Shown here piece after piece: positions 20,867 to 30,100 of a DNA stretch of 64,000 nucleotides (its first letter is position 1; the number at the start of each line of letters is the position of its first letter). The notes under the pieces are model-generated. The model worked only from the letters and a program-made list of their open reading frames with translations. It did not search any database and was not told the origin of the DNA. The stretch covers positions 62,228 through 126,227 of the forward strand of contig NZ_MIAM01000024.1 of assembly GCF_001830555.1 (NCBI RefSeq), in the 5' to 3' direction. Made by a program: the position numbers and the translations under genes. Source of the stretch: Sphingopyxis sp. RIFCSPHIGHO2_12_FULL_65_19 (GTDB taxonomy: Bacteria; Pseudomonadota; Alphaproteobacteria; Sphingomonadales; Sphingomonadaceae).

Positions 20867-23572
20867 TCAGAACGCGGTGCGGAAGCCGACGTAGAAACGC
20901 CGTCCGAGCAGATCATAGGTCATCGTGTCGGTGTTCGCATCGGTGAAGCTCTGGATATAGGGCGCCTTGCGATCGAAAAGATTGTCGACACCGACCTGGA
21001 ACCGGGTCTTCTCGTCGATCTCGAAAGCGACCTGGAGATTGTGGTAGAAGACGTTGGGCGTGCTGTAGCCGATGTCGCCCGGCGCCGCATTGAAGTCGGT
21101 CGCCTTGCCGATCCACTGGGTCGACCAGGTCGCGCTGACCCCGTCCTTTTCAGCGGTCAGCACGCCATAGCCGCGCCATTTCGGATAGCCGCCATTGCCG
21201 CCGCCGATAAAGCCGTCGAAGTCGATCGGCGCGCCGCCGGGGAAAGGCAGGACCACATATTTGTTGAGATAGGTCACGTTGACGTCGAGCGAGACGTTCA
21301 CGCTGCCGATGTCATTGTTGTAAACGAGACCCAGATCGAGGCCGTTCATTTCTTCGCGGCCCGTGTTGATCGGTTGCGCGGAGAGGAAGGTAACCTCGCC
21401 GGTCAACGGGCTGCGGGTAAAATCTTCGCAGAAGGGATGCGAAAGATTCTGGCTCGCATAACAAATGCTGAGCTTTGTCGAGCCCGGAATAGCACGGATC
21501 GCATCCTTGATCTTGATGTCGAACCAGTCGGCAGTGAGCGAGAGTCCCGGAACCAGTCCCTTCGGTGAAATCACCGTCCCGACGGTCCAGGTCGTCGAGC
21601 TTTCGGGTTTCAGATTCTCGTTGCCGCCGACCGTTGTCAGGATCGTTGTACCGAGCTGAACATAATTGGCCGGCACGCCCGACGCCTGACAATTGGCGAT
21701 CAGTGTCGCATTGCCGCTGGTCGAATAGCGCGAGCAGGGGTCGGTGGTCGTCAGATTGCCCTCGGAGACGCCGCCGAACAATTCGGGGACGTTCGGAATG
21801 CGAAAGCCGGTGCCGTAGGTGCCGCGCAGACGGAAGCTGTCGTTGATGACCCAGTCGACGCTCCCCTTGTAGTTCCAGTCGCTGCCGAACAGGTCGTAGT
21901 TCGAGTAGCGAACCGCGCCATCGAGAGTAAGCGACTGGAAGAAGGGTGTGTCGGCCAGAACGGGCACCGACAGTTCGAGATAGGCTTCCTTCGCCGTGCT
22001 CGTTCCGGAGATCGGATCCTGCTGGTTCGTGTTCGCGATACCAAGCACCGTCAGCGGGTCCGGATCGCGCCAACCCTTTTCCTTACGATAGACGACACCG
22101 GCCGCGAAGGAGACGGGTCCCGCGGGCAGCTTGAAGAGATCGCCGTTGATATCGGCCGTCACCGTCGCGAGCTCATTGCCACCGCGGTCGCGCGACGTGA
22201 ACAGGATATAGTCGAGCACTTCGGGGGTCAGGTCGCCGAAACCCAGATAGTCGGCGCAGGGGATCGAAGCCCCCGCCGCGAGGCTGCACTTGGTCGTATC
22301 GAGGGAATTCGCCACTCGCTCAAGATTGGCGATGTTGGTGGAGCCGTCGACCGCGGTGTTGCGGCCGAACGCGCCGGCGATTTCCCATCCCCAATCGTTC
22401 GAGAGCTTGCCGCGGAGGCCAAACGTACCCTGCCAGGTATCGGTTTCCTGGAAGAATTGGCGCGGGCCGGGCTCGGCGAGGCGGCGCTGGATGAGGACGA
22501 TATTCTGCCCCGTCGGATTGGTGGGATTGCTCGCCGCGATCGAGAGGTTGCGCAGCGTTCCGGGCGTCGCGATCTGGTTCGACTTGCGGAAGGTGTAAAG
22601 GAATTCGCCGAACGCCTCGATATTGTCAGTGATGTCATAGTCGGCGAAAAACGCCGTGCTCACGCGCTCGACCGGGCTCACCGCGTTGAGGAACGGGTTC
22701 GAGTTGAAGTTGTGCTTGGCAGCGCTGTACGGCTCGAAGAAGTTGCCGTTACCGCCCAGCACCTGATTGAAGTTGATCTGCTGGCCGTTCGGCAGCACCG
22801 CGCGGCCGCCGATCGTCGAGGCGCTGTTCACGCAGCTCAGCATGCCGGGCGTGGTTTCGGCAAGCGAGCAAGGCGCGCGCGTTGCCATATTGACCGCGCT
22901 CGTCTTCTGATAGGTGACCGCCGCCATGAAACCGCCGCGATCGTTGCGGACGCCCCACAGGAGGTCGGCGGTGAAGTCCGAGCCATCGCCCTTTTCGGTG
23001 ATGCCTTGGCGCACGCTGAGGCCGAGGCCTTCATAGTCAGTGCGGGTCACGAGGTTGACCACGCCCGCCATCGCGTCGGCGCCATAGATCGCCGAGGCGC
23101 CGTCCTTGAGCACATCGGTGCGCGCGAGCGCCGCGACCGGGATCATGTTAAGATCGGGCGAGGAGTTCGCGCCGGTGCCGCCCGCGACGAGGCGGCGGCC
23201 GTTGAGCAGAACAAGCGTGCGCTTGATGCCGAGACCGCGCAGGTTCACCTGCGCCGTGCCATATCCATTGTTCGCCCAATAGGCGGAGGTCTGGTTGCCT
23301 GCGAAGCCGGCGTTGGCGGGAAGGCGCTGCAGCACCGTCTCGATATTGACGACGCCGGTGTTCTCGATCTGCTCGGCCGACACGACGGTCGCGGGGCCGA
23401 CGCCCGCGAGATCCTGGCGACGAATGCGCGAGCCGGTCACGACGATGTCCGATCCGTTCGGAGCATCCTCCGCGGCGGGTGACTGCGTCGCAGCATCGCT
23501 CTGCGCGAGCGCTGGCGTTGCAAAGGTCGCGACCGCTGCGGCGCTGGCGAGCAAAATTGTCCTGGTCATCAT
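20867..23572 (-). CDS. TonB-dependent outer-membrane receptor
   Basis: 901 residues: signal peptide MMTRTILLASAAAVATFATPALAQ, a TonB-box region (DIVVTGSRIRRQDL), plug domain (GTAQVNLRGLGIKRTLVLLNGRR, VLKDGASAIYGADAMAGVVNLVT) and a beta-barrel ending RRFYVGFRTAF with a terminal aromatic. It imports a bulky substrate using TonB. The substrate is not evident; linkage to two PepSY proteins fits metal-chelate or amino-acid-derived ligands. Upstream lies a dyad shared with the HutC-like regulator gene. Confidence 0.9.
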   Translation of the reverse strand: MMTRTILLASAAAVATFATPALAQSDAATQSPAAEDAPNGSDIVVTGSRIRRQDLAGVGPATVVSAEQIENTGVVNIETVLQRLPANAGFAGNQTSAYWANNGYGTAQVNLRGLGIKRTLVLLNGRRLVAGGTGANSSPDLNMIPVAALARTDVLKDGASAIYGADAMAGVVNLVTRTDYEGLGLSVRQGITEKGDGSDFTADLLWGVRNDRGGFMAAVTYQKTSAVNMATRAPCSLAETTPGMLSCVNSASTIGGRAVLPNGQQINFNQVLGGNGNFFEPYSAAKHNFNSNPFLNAVSPVERVSTAFFADYDITDNIEAFGEFLYTFRKSNQIATPGTLRNLSIAASNPTNPTGQNIVLIQRRLAEPGPRQFFQETDTWQGTFGLRGKLSNDWGWEIAGAFGRNTAVDGSTNIANLERVANSLDTTKCSLAAGASIPCADYLGFGDLTPEVLDYILFTSRDRGGNELATVTADINGDLFKLPAGPVSFAAGVVYRKEKGWRDPDPLTVLGIANTNQQDPISGTSTAKEAYLELSVPVLADTPFFQSLTLDGAVRYSNYDLFGSDWNYKGSVDWVINDSFRLRGTYGTGFRIPNVPELFGGVSEGNLTTTDPCSRYSTSGNATLIANCQASGVPANYVQLGTTILTTVGGNENLKPESSTTWTVGTVISPKGLVPGLSLTADWFDIKIKDAIRAIPGSTKLSICYASQNLSHPFCEDFTRSPLTGEVTFLSAQPINTGREEMNGLDLGLVYNNDIGSVNVSLDVNVTYLNKYVVLPFPGGAPIDFDGFIGGGNGGYPKWRGYGVLTAEKDGVSATWSTQWIGKATDFNAAPGDIGYSTPNVFYHNLQVAFEIDEKTRFQVGVDNLFDRKAPYIQSFTDANTDTMTYDLLGRRFYVGFRTAF

Positions 23573-23616
23573 AGCGAAACCCCCTGATGGTTGGCTGATT
23601 CCCCTCAGAGAGCATC

Positions 23617-23632
23617 AAATGTATATACAGGT
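23617..23632 (-). promoter_or_regulatory. Candidate HutC-like operator before the TonB receptor operon
   Basis: On the minus strand ACCTGTATATACATTT contains the palindrome TGTATATACA, about 45 bases upstream of the receptor start and directly next to a TTGACC-like -35. Its first nine bases equal those of the site upstream of the regulator gene at 18608. Position over the promoter suggests repression. Confidence 0.6.
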
Positions 23633-23857
23633 CAATAGGAATTTATTGAATCATATCAATTGGTTATGAAGTAAATTCCGGGCGCACGATACTTACTAGA
23701 TACGCACCCCAAAGCTCTACCCCTCATCAATTTTGAAATTTTTTCCGGCCTGAGCCTTTTCGCGCAAGGAGCCGGCGGGCCCCTCCCTCGGCTTGCTTAT
23801 GAAATGACATGATTAAGTGGGTCGGCACAGCTTGGGGGCGCGACCGACTTGAGCCGC

Positions 23858-24610
23858 TCAATGCGAAAGTATCTGTTCGAGAAAGGTCCGTGCGCGCTCG
23901 CTTTTCGGCGCGGCGAAAAAATCTGCCGGCCTTGCGTCTTCGATGATCTGGCCCTGATCCATGAAAAGCATGCGATCGGCCGCCTCGCGCGCGAATCCCA
24001 TTTCGTGCGTCACGCACACCATCGTCCGTCCTTCGCCGGCAAGGGACGTCATCACATCGAGTACCTCCTTGATCATCTCGGGATCGAGCGCCGATGTCGG
24101 CTCGTCGAAGAGAAGAATCCGGGGCTCCATCGCCAGAGCGCGGGCTATCGCGGCCCGCTGTTGCTGCCCTCCCGAGAGCTGCCCCGGATATTTGCCCGCC
24201 TGGTCGCCAATCCTCACCTTGTCCAAATAGGATATGGCGCGCGCCTCCGCCTCCGGAAGAGACAAGCCGCCGAGCAGGACGGGCGCGAGGGTGCAATTCT
24301 CCAGCACCGTCTTGTGCGGGAACAGATTGAACTGTTGAAAGACCATGCCGACGGCGCGGAGCGCCGCAACGGCCTCCCGCGACGCGTCGGTTATCCTGGT
24401 TCCCTCGATCAGGACGGCACCGGAGTCGGGCACCTCGAGCCTGTTCATGCAGCGAATGAGCGTCGATTTGCCGGAGCCTGAAGGGCCGCAAATCACGATC
24501 CGCTCGCGCGGGGCGATTTCGAGGTCGATCGAGCGGAGGGCATGATAGGCGCCATAATATTTGTCGACCTGCCGCAAGCTGACGGCCGCGTGGCCCGAGG
24601 CGTCGGTCAT
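23858..24610 (-). CDS. aapP: Amino-acid ABC transporter ATP-binding protein
   Basis: 250 residues from ATG 24610. Walker [10 protein letters not shown] (42-50), signature [15 protein letters not shown], Walker [13 protein letters not shown] and the switch His in [12 protein letters not shown] are all present, with the sequence style of polar amino-acid transporters (GlnQ/AapP). It energises import through the fused permease encoded in the same operon. Its start overlaps the stop of the trans-sulfuration enzyme gene (24607-24610). Confidence 0.93.
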   Translation of the reverse strand: MTDASGHAAVSLRQVDKYYGAYHALRSIDLEIAPRERIVICGPSGSGKSTLIRCMNRLEVPDSGAVLIEGTRITDASREAVAALRAVGMVFQQFNLFPHKTVLENCTLAPVLLGGLSLPEAEARAISYLDKVRIGDQAGKYPGQLSGGQQQRAAIARALAMEPRILLFDEPTSALDPEMIKEVLDVMTSLAGEGRTMVCVTHEMGFAREAADRMLFMDQGQIIEDARPADFFAAPKSERARTFLEQILSH

Positions 24611-25854
24611 GACGCCTGCCCCCGGCCGCGGAGCGCTCGTACCCGCGCGAAGGCTGCGGCGAGGTCGGCGATCAGATCCTGCGGCGCTTCGAGGCCGGCG
24701 TGAATGCGGATCAGCGCCCCATCTGCCTCGCCATTGGGAAAATCGCGGATCGGAGCGGGCCACGCCGGAACCGCGAGACTTTCGAAGCCGCCCCAGCTCG
24801 AACCGAGCTGGAATAGCGAGAATTCGTTGAAAAAGGCGCTGGTTTCGGGCGGGGTCAGGCCATCGAGCTGAACACCGAACAATCCGGAAGCACCGGTGAA
24901 ATCCCGCTTCCAGATTGCATGGCCGGGGTCGGCGGGATGAGCCGGATAGCGGACCGCAACCACTTCGGGTTGCTGGGCGAACCATTCGATCAGCGTCGCT
25001 GCGGTGCGCTGGTGGCGTTCAAGGCGCGCATCGAGCGTCCTGATGCCCCGGTGGACCAGATAGCAATTGTCGGGACTCGCGCAGTTGCCCCAGCGCGCCG
25101 CCGCGTCCTTGAGCTGGCGGTAGACGGCATCGCTGGCCGCCGTCATCGTGCCGAGCAGACAGTCGGAGTGCCCCGAGAGATATTTGGTTGCCGAAGCAAG
25201 CGAGATGTCGACGCCATGGGCCAAGGGCTTGAAGAAGAGCGGCGTGGCCCAGGTGTTGTCGAGAGCGGTCAATATGCCCCGGCTGCGCGCAACCGCCGTG
25301 ATCGCGGGGACGTCGATCATATCGAATGTCTGCGAGCCCGGGGTCTCCATATAGATGAGCCGGGTGTTGCTGCGGCACAGCCCGGCAATCTCCGCTCCGA
25401 TATCGGGCCGGAAATATTCCACCTCGACCCCGAAACGCGCGAGAACGTCGGTCAGAAACTTGCGGGTCGGCCCATAGACGCAGTCCGCGACGAGCAGATG
25501 GTCGCCCCCGGCCACGAAAGCCGTGAGGGCTAGCGCGATTGCGCTGGTTCCGGACGAGGTGATGACGGTCGCGCAGCCGCCTTCAAGTTCGCTGACAGCC
25601 TCGGCGAGCGCAAAGGTCGTTCGCGTTCCGTACAGGCCATAGATGACCTCATCGTAGAGACCCTGGTGCCGGTCCATATAGGCCTCGACGCTGTCGTAGA
25701 TAATGGTGGAGGCCCGGTCGACGGGCGGATTGATGAGGCCCCGCTGATCGCACGGACGGGGACCGCCGTGCACGGCACGCGTCGGATCCTGCCAGGCGCG
25801 CCCTTTCGGGCTTGCCGGCTCCCCGGGCCATTTTCTGTCGTGATTATCCTGCAT
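24607..25854 (-). CDS. Trans-sulfuration family PLP enzyme (cystathionine beta-lyase-like)
   Basis: 415 residues of the Cys/Met metabolism PLP family. [15 protein letters not shown] and [21 protein letters not shown] mark the N-terminal part, ALDNTWATP the cofactor region, and [11 protein letters not shown] carries the PLP lysine (K224). It is closest in style to MetC-type lyases that split C-S bonds in cystathionine, cystine or related amino acids, releasing pyruvate and ammonia. It is embedded between permease and ATPase genes of an amino-acid importer, so it most likely degrades the imported substrate. Exact specificity is not readable. Confidence 0.85.
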   Translation of the reverse strand: MQDNHDRKWPGEPASPKGRAWQDPTRAVHGGPRPCDQRGLINPPVDRASTIIYDSVEAYMDRHQGLYDEVIYGLYGTRTTFALAEAVSELEGGCATVITSSGTSAIALALTAFVAGGDHLLVADCVYGPTRKFLTDVLARFGVEVEYFRPDIGAEIAGLCRSNTRLIYMETPGSQTFDMIDVPAITAVARSRGILTALDNTWATPLFFKPLAHGVDISLASATKYLSGHSDCLLGTMTAASDAVYRQLKDAAARWGNCASPDNCYLVHRGIRTLDARLERHQRTAATLIEWFAQQPEVVAVRYPAHPADPGHAIWKRDFTGASGLFGVQLDGLTPPETSAFFNEFSLFQLGSSWGGFESLAVPAWPAPIRDFPNGEADGALIRIHAGLEAPQDLIADLAAAFARVRALRGRGQAS

Positions 25855-28036
25855 AGTTTAGTTTCCGTTCGATCTTCATGCTGAGCCGGGACAGGGAGAA
25901 ACAGAGGAGGAAAAAGATTGTCCCGGTAAAAAGATAGGCTTCGGCGAAATAGGGTCGCCATTGCGCCTCGACGTAGGAGAGGCGGGTCGTCTGCAACAAA
26001 TCGAAGACGCCGACGATGAGGACGAGCGTCGTGTTCTTGACCTCGCTGATCGAAGTGTTGACCAGCCCCGGCACGCTGACTTTCAGCGCCTGCGGCAACA
26101 GGATATGGCGCCGCGCCTGCCATTTGGTGAGGCCAAGAGCATGCGCGGCCTCGGCTTGCCCGACGGGAACCGCCAGCAGGCCGCCCCGGATGACCTCGGC
26201 CATATAGGCGGCAGTGAAGAATATGAGCGCGAGCTGGACGCGCGGCAGGCTGTCGATCGAGAGATAGGAGGGCACGAACAGCGGGAACAGGACCGCAGCG
26301 AGGAAGAGCACTCCGATCAGCGGCGTTCCGCGAACCAGCTCGATGAAGGCGACGCTCGGCCAGCGAATGCCGCGCCGCGCCGACCTGCGGCCGAATGCGA
26401 GAAGGATGGCGAGAGGGAAAGCGCCGACCACTGCGATGCTCGCGAGCAGCAATGTGACCGGCAGGCCGCTCCACTTCTCCATCGGCACATAAGCGAGGCC
26501 CGCGACCCCACCGCGCAGCAGGAGCATGGCGATCGCGATCGCGCCGAGCCAGGCAAGACCGAGGCGGCTGCTCCAGAATCGCGGGACGAAGGAGAGCGCG
26601 AGGCAGGAAAGCAGTATGGCCGCCGCCGCCGCAGAGCGCCACTGCTCGGCTTCGGGATAGGTTCCGAACAATATGAGCCGCGCATTTTCGCGGAGGAAAG
26701 GCCAGCAAGCGCCGCTGGCCAAGCGGCACTCGGCCGCGCCCCCGGAATAGGTCGCGTCGATCAACAGCCAGGACAGGCCCTTGCCGGCAGCCAGCGCGGC
26801 GAGGGCGAGGATTAAGACCGTCAGGATCGATTGGCGCCCTCCCCTAAACAGGTTGCGCCGGATCCACGACGGCCAGGCGGCGATCGAGCGCAGCGGAAAC
26901 GGTTCGAGGGTCGCCGTCTGGATGCTCCGGCCGGGCTGTCCGGTAACGCTCCACCCCATCCGGCGCGCGTAGAGGCCGGTGACGAGTGACAAGGACAGCG
27001 AAAGCAGGAGGAAGGTCAGAACGATCAGGCCGACGCCCTCGATCGCCTGGCCCGTCTGGCTGATGACGGTGTCGACGACCGAAACAAACTCGGGATATCC
27101 GATCGCCACGCCCAATGAGCTGTTCTTGATCGTGTTGAGATGCCAGCTCGTCATCGGCGGTATCGCGATGCGCAGCGCTTGCGGAACCACGATCCGTCCC
27201 ATCGCCTGAGCCGGCGACAGCCCGAGCGCCTTCGCGGCTTCGCGCTGCCCCGCGGGAACCGCGAGGATCGCGCCGCGGAATATCTCGGCCAGATAGGCCG
27301 AGGCATAGACGGAAAGGCCGGCGACCAGCGTCAGAAATTCGGTGGAGAGCGAGAGGCCGCCTATGGTTCCGAAACGCCCCGCCCGCGGCAGATCGATCGC
27401 GCCCCACAGCAAAAACGGAAGGATGACAATGCCGGTCAGGGCTAGCGCGGTCCCGGCTCCAACGTATTTGCGCCGATAGGCAACAAACAGAAAAGCGCAA
27501 GCCGCAAGCGCGATCAGCAATAGCGGCGTTACTGGATCGGCGAGCGTGAGCGCCGGGAGGTGCAGTCCGCGGTTGTCGAGATCGACCGCACCGACATCAC
27601 CCTGGCCGGGAGCAGGGAGACCGAACAACAATGCGGCGTACCAGACAAACATCTGGAGCAGCAGCGGGATGTTGCGAACCAGCTCGATATAGAGGCCGGA
27701 GAGCCGAGCAAGCAGCCAGTTCGTCGACAGGCGCGCCATACAAACTGCAAGGCCGAGCAAGGTCGAGAAGATAATACCGAGCGCCGATATCAGAAGCGTG
27801 TTGAGAAGACCCACCGCCAGCGCCGCGGCATAGGAATCGCCCGGCGCGTAGGCGATCAGCGTTTCACCGATCGCGAAGCCCGCCCGGTCGAACAGGAAAC
27901 CGAACCCCGTCCGGATGTTTCGGTCCGCAAGATTGTCAGCCAATGTCGCAAACAGGCCGTAGGCGGCCACAACTCCGCCCGCCAAAAGCAGCCAGGGCAA
28001 CGCAGCGATTACAAGGCGCCTCTGCGTATGGGTCAT
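25844..28036 (-). CDS. Fused amino-acid ABC transporter permease (AapQ-AapM type)
   Basis: 730 residues containing two consecutive polar amino-acid permease domains. The first has the EAA-type loop REAAKALGLSPAQAMGRIVVPQALRIAIPP, the second QAEAAHALGLTKWQARRHILLPQALKVSVPG; the junction is around residues 365-400. In the usual Aap system these are two proteins of about 400 and 385 residues, so this is a gene fusion. The start overlaps the binding-protein stop (ATGA, 28033-28036) and the end overlaps the PLP-enzyme start by 11 bases. Confidence 0.88.
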   Translation of the reverse strand: MTHTQRRLVIAALPWLLLAGGVVAAYGLFATLADNLADRNIRTGFGFLFDRAGFAIGETLIAYAPGDSYAAALAVGLLNTLLISALGIIFSTLLGLAVCMARLSTNWLLARLSGLYIELVRNIPLLLQMFVWYAALLFGLPAPGQGDVGAVDLDNRGLHLPALTLADPVTPLLLIALAACAFLFVAYRRKYVGAGTALALTGIVILPFLLWGAIDLPRAGRFGTIGGLSLSTEFLTLVAGLSVYASAYLAEIFRGAILAVPAGQREAAKALGLSPAQAMGRIVVPQALRIAIPPMTSWHLNTIKNSSLGVAIGYPEFVSVVDTVISQTGQAIEGVGLIVLTFLLLSLSLSLVTGLYARRMGWSVTGQPGRSIQTATLEPFPLRSIAAWPSWIRRNLFRGGRQSILTVLILALAALAAGKGLSWLLIDATYSGGAAECRLASGACWPFLRENARLILFGTYPEAEQWRSAAAAAILLSCLALSFVPRFWSSRLGLAWLGAIAIAMLLLRGGVAGLAYVPMEKWSGLPVTLLLASIAVVGAFPLAILLAFGRRSARRGIRWPSVAFIELVRGTPLIGVLFLAAVLFPLFVPSYLSIDSLPRVQLALIFFTAAYMAEVIRGGLLAVPVGQAEAAHALGLTKWQARRHILLPQALKVSVPGLVNTSISEVKNTTLVLIVGVFDLLQTTRLSYVEAQWRPYFAEAYLFTGTIFFLLCFSLSRLSMKIERKLNYAG

Positions 28037-29103
28037 CGCATCGGCAACGGGTAGATCAGCCCGCCGTCCCGATAGAGCTTATTTTGCCCGCGCTCGACGC
28101 CGAGCGGCGTAATGTGCCGGTCGAAGATTTCGCCATAATTGCCCGTCGCCTCGATCGCGCGATACGCCCAGTCATCGTCGAGGCCGAGCGACTTGCCGAA
28201 TCCGGGCAGGCCGCCGAGCATCTTGCGCACTTCGGGGTCACGCGAGGCCATGCGCATGCGCGCTGCATTCGCGCGGGTGACCCCCATTTCCTCGGCAGCA
28301 AAGAGCGCGTTCAGCACCCATTTGTTGATCTCATACCATTGCTCGTCGTCGCTGCGCACGACGGGACCTACCGGCTCCTTGGTGAGTCGTTCGGGCAGCA
28401 CAACATAATCGTCCGGATGCGCGGTATCGGCGAGACGGATCACGGTCAGCGTGAAGGCATCGGTGGTCATCGCGTCGCACCGCCCGGCAAAGAAGGCGAG
28501 CTTGGCTTCCTCGGGATTCTCGAACACGACCGACTGGAAACGCAGCCCCTTGCGCTCGAAATATTCGGCGGTGTTGAGTTCGGAGGTCGTCCCCTTGGTG
28601 ATGCAGATCGATGCGCCATCGAGATCCGTCGGAAGCCGCACACCCGATCGCCGGGGCACCAGGAAGCTCTGCCCGTCATAATACATGGTGCCGACGAAAT
28701 TCACCCCGAGGTCGGTGTCGCGCGTCAGCGTCCATGTCGTCGTCCGCGACAGGACGTCGGCCTCGCCCGTCTGCACGATCGTGAAGCGCTTGTTCGAGGC
28801 GACCGGCATGAACCGGACCTTGCGGGCATCGCCGAGGACCGCAGCGGCGAGCGCCCGGCAGTAGTCGACGAAGAACCCCTGCCAGCGCCCGCGCTTGTCG
28901 AGATAGGACATGCCGAGCTGCCCCGTATGAATTGCGCAATTGAGCGTTCCGCGCGCGCGAATCCGCGCAAGCGTCGATCCCTTCGCCGCGGCGATTTCAT
29001 GCCCACCGGTGCCGGCGGGCTCGCGGCCGCAGCCGCCGAGTAACAGGGCGCCTGCGGCGAGCAGCGCCGGTAACCAGCGGCGCGATGCGTGCGACCTATT
29101 CAT
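28033..29103 (-). CDS. aapJ: Amino-acid ABC transporter substrate-binding lipoprotein (AapJ type)
   Basis: 356 residues from ATG 29103, chosen because the signal MNRSHASRRWLPALLAAGALLLGGC ends in a lipobox with C25. The body matches the general L-amino-acid binding protein AapJ: GTLNCAIHTGQLGMSYLD, RWQGFFVDYCRALAAAVLGD, TTTWTLTRDTDLGVNFVGTMYYDGQSFLV and GLDDDWAYRAIEATGNYGEIFDRH. Membrane anchoring in place of a free periplasmic protein is unusual for AapJ. An alternative start at 29130 adds nine residues. First gene of the importer operon, divergent from a LysR regulator. Confidence 0.88.
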   Translation of the reverse strand: MNRSHASRRWLPALLAAGALLLGGCGREPAGTGGHEIAAAKGSTLARIRARGTLNCAIHTGQLGMSYLDKRGRWQGFFVDYCRALAAAVLGDARKVRFMPVASNKRFTIVQTGEADVLSRTTTWTLTRDTDLGVNFVGTMYYDGQSFLVPRRSGVRLPTDLDGASICITKGTTSELNTAEYFERKGLRFQSVVFENPEEAKLAFFAGRCDAMTTDAFTLTVIRLADTAHPDDYVVLPERLTKEPVGPVVRSDDEQWYEINKWVLNALFAAEEMGVTRANAARMRMASRDPEVRKMLGGLPGFGKSLGLDDDWAYRAIEATGNYGEIFDRHITPLGVERGQNKLYRDGGLIYPLPMR

Positions 29104-29128
29104 AAACGAGGCTTTCAATGCTAGCGCC

Positions 29129-29143
29129 ATAAGAAATAGCTAT
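29129..29143. promoter_or_regulatory. LysR-type box in the divergent regulatory region
   Basis: ATA-N9-TAT, containing T-N11-A, lies between the binding-protein gene and the LysR gene. This spacing is the standard LysR-family recognition pattern. It would serve both the importer operon and autoregulation. Confidence 0.5.
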
Positions 29144-29158
29144 AGGGAGCGATGTCCG

Positions 29159-30064
29159 ATGAACCTGCGTCACCTCGAAGCCTTCAGGGCCGTGATGCTC
29201 TCGGGATCGGTCACCCAGGCCGCGCAGTCGCTCAACCTGTCGCAACCCGCGGTGAGCAAGATGCTTGCCGAGCTCGAGCATCAGCTGGGCTTTCAGCTCT
29301 TCCTGCGTTCGCGCGGCAGCGCGCTCACCGTGACGCCCGAAGCCGACGCCTTTTTCTACGAAGTCGAGCGGAGCTTCTCGGGCATTGCGGCCCTGAAGCG
29401 GGTAGCGGAAGACATCCGCAACATGGCGACCGGCACGCTCCGGATCGCCGCCCTTCCGGCGCTCGCGGTCAGTTTCCTGCCGCGTGTGATCGCGGCCTTT
29501 CGCGAGACACATCCCGGCGTCACCGTTCAGCTCCAGACCCGCAGTTCCTCGACGGTGCGGCAATGGATGGCGAACCAGCAGTTCGACATCGGGCTCGCGA
29601 CGCCGGCGCGCGAATTGCCCGGCATAAGGATGGAGCGCTTCCTGCGCTGCCCCGGCGCCTGCGTTCTCCCTGCCGGCCACCGCTTGGCCGTCAAGGACGT
29701 CATCCGGCCGGCCGATCTCGAGGGCGAGCCCTTCATTTCGCTCGCGCTCGAGGACGGCGTGCGTCACCGCATCGACCGCATTTTCGAGGACGCGGGCGTC
29801 CACCGCGAGATGGTCATCGAAACCCAATATGCGATGACCATCTGCGCGCTTGTCATGCAGGGGGTCGGATGTTCGATTCTCAACCCCGTGACCGCAGCGG
29901 ATTATGCCGAGCGGGGCCTTACGGTCCGTGATTTCGCGCCGGAGGTCCATTTCGAATATATGCTCTTCACGCCGAAGTTGAGGCCGATGTCCCAAGTCGC
30001 TGCGGCCTTTATCGCGGTGCTCGAATCCCACCGCGACGCGATGTTCGGCTCCGACGCCAGCTGA
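29159..30064 (+). CDS. LysR family transcriptional regulator (NocR/OccR-like)
   Basis: 301 residues from ATG 29159; an upstream in-frame stretch overlaps the divergent gene and was rejected. The helix-turn-helix is at residues 1-60 (NLRHLEAFRAVMLSGSVTQAAQSLNLSQPAVSKMLAELE), followed by the periplasmic-binding-like effector domain. FRAVML and the general sequence recall regulators of opine and amino-acid catabolism such as NocR. It probably senses the imported substrate and activates the divergent importer operon. Confidence 0.88.
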   Translation: MNLRHLEAFRAVMLSGSVTQAAQSLNLSQPAVSKMLAELEHQLGFQLFLRSRGSALTVTPEADAFFYEVERSFSGIAALKRVAEDIRNMATGTLRIAALPALAVSFLPRVIAAFRETHPGVTVQLQTRSSSTVRQWMANQQFDIGLATPARELPGIRMERFLRCPGACVLPAGHRLAVKDVIRPADLEGEPFISLALEDGVRHRIDRIFEDAGVHREMVIETQYAMTICALVMQGVGCSILNPVTAADYAERGLTVRDFAPEVHFEYMLFTPKLRPMSQVAAAFIAVLESHRDAMFGSDAS

Positions 30065-30100
30065 AGACACAAGACGCCGCACGGCCCTCACGGCCACCGA

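Noticed and set aside
22457-23482. 341-codon plus-strand frame
   Set aside because: Antisense to the first TonB receptor.
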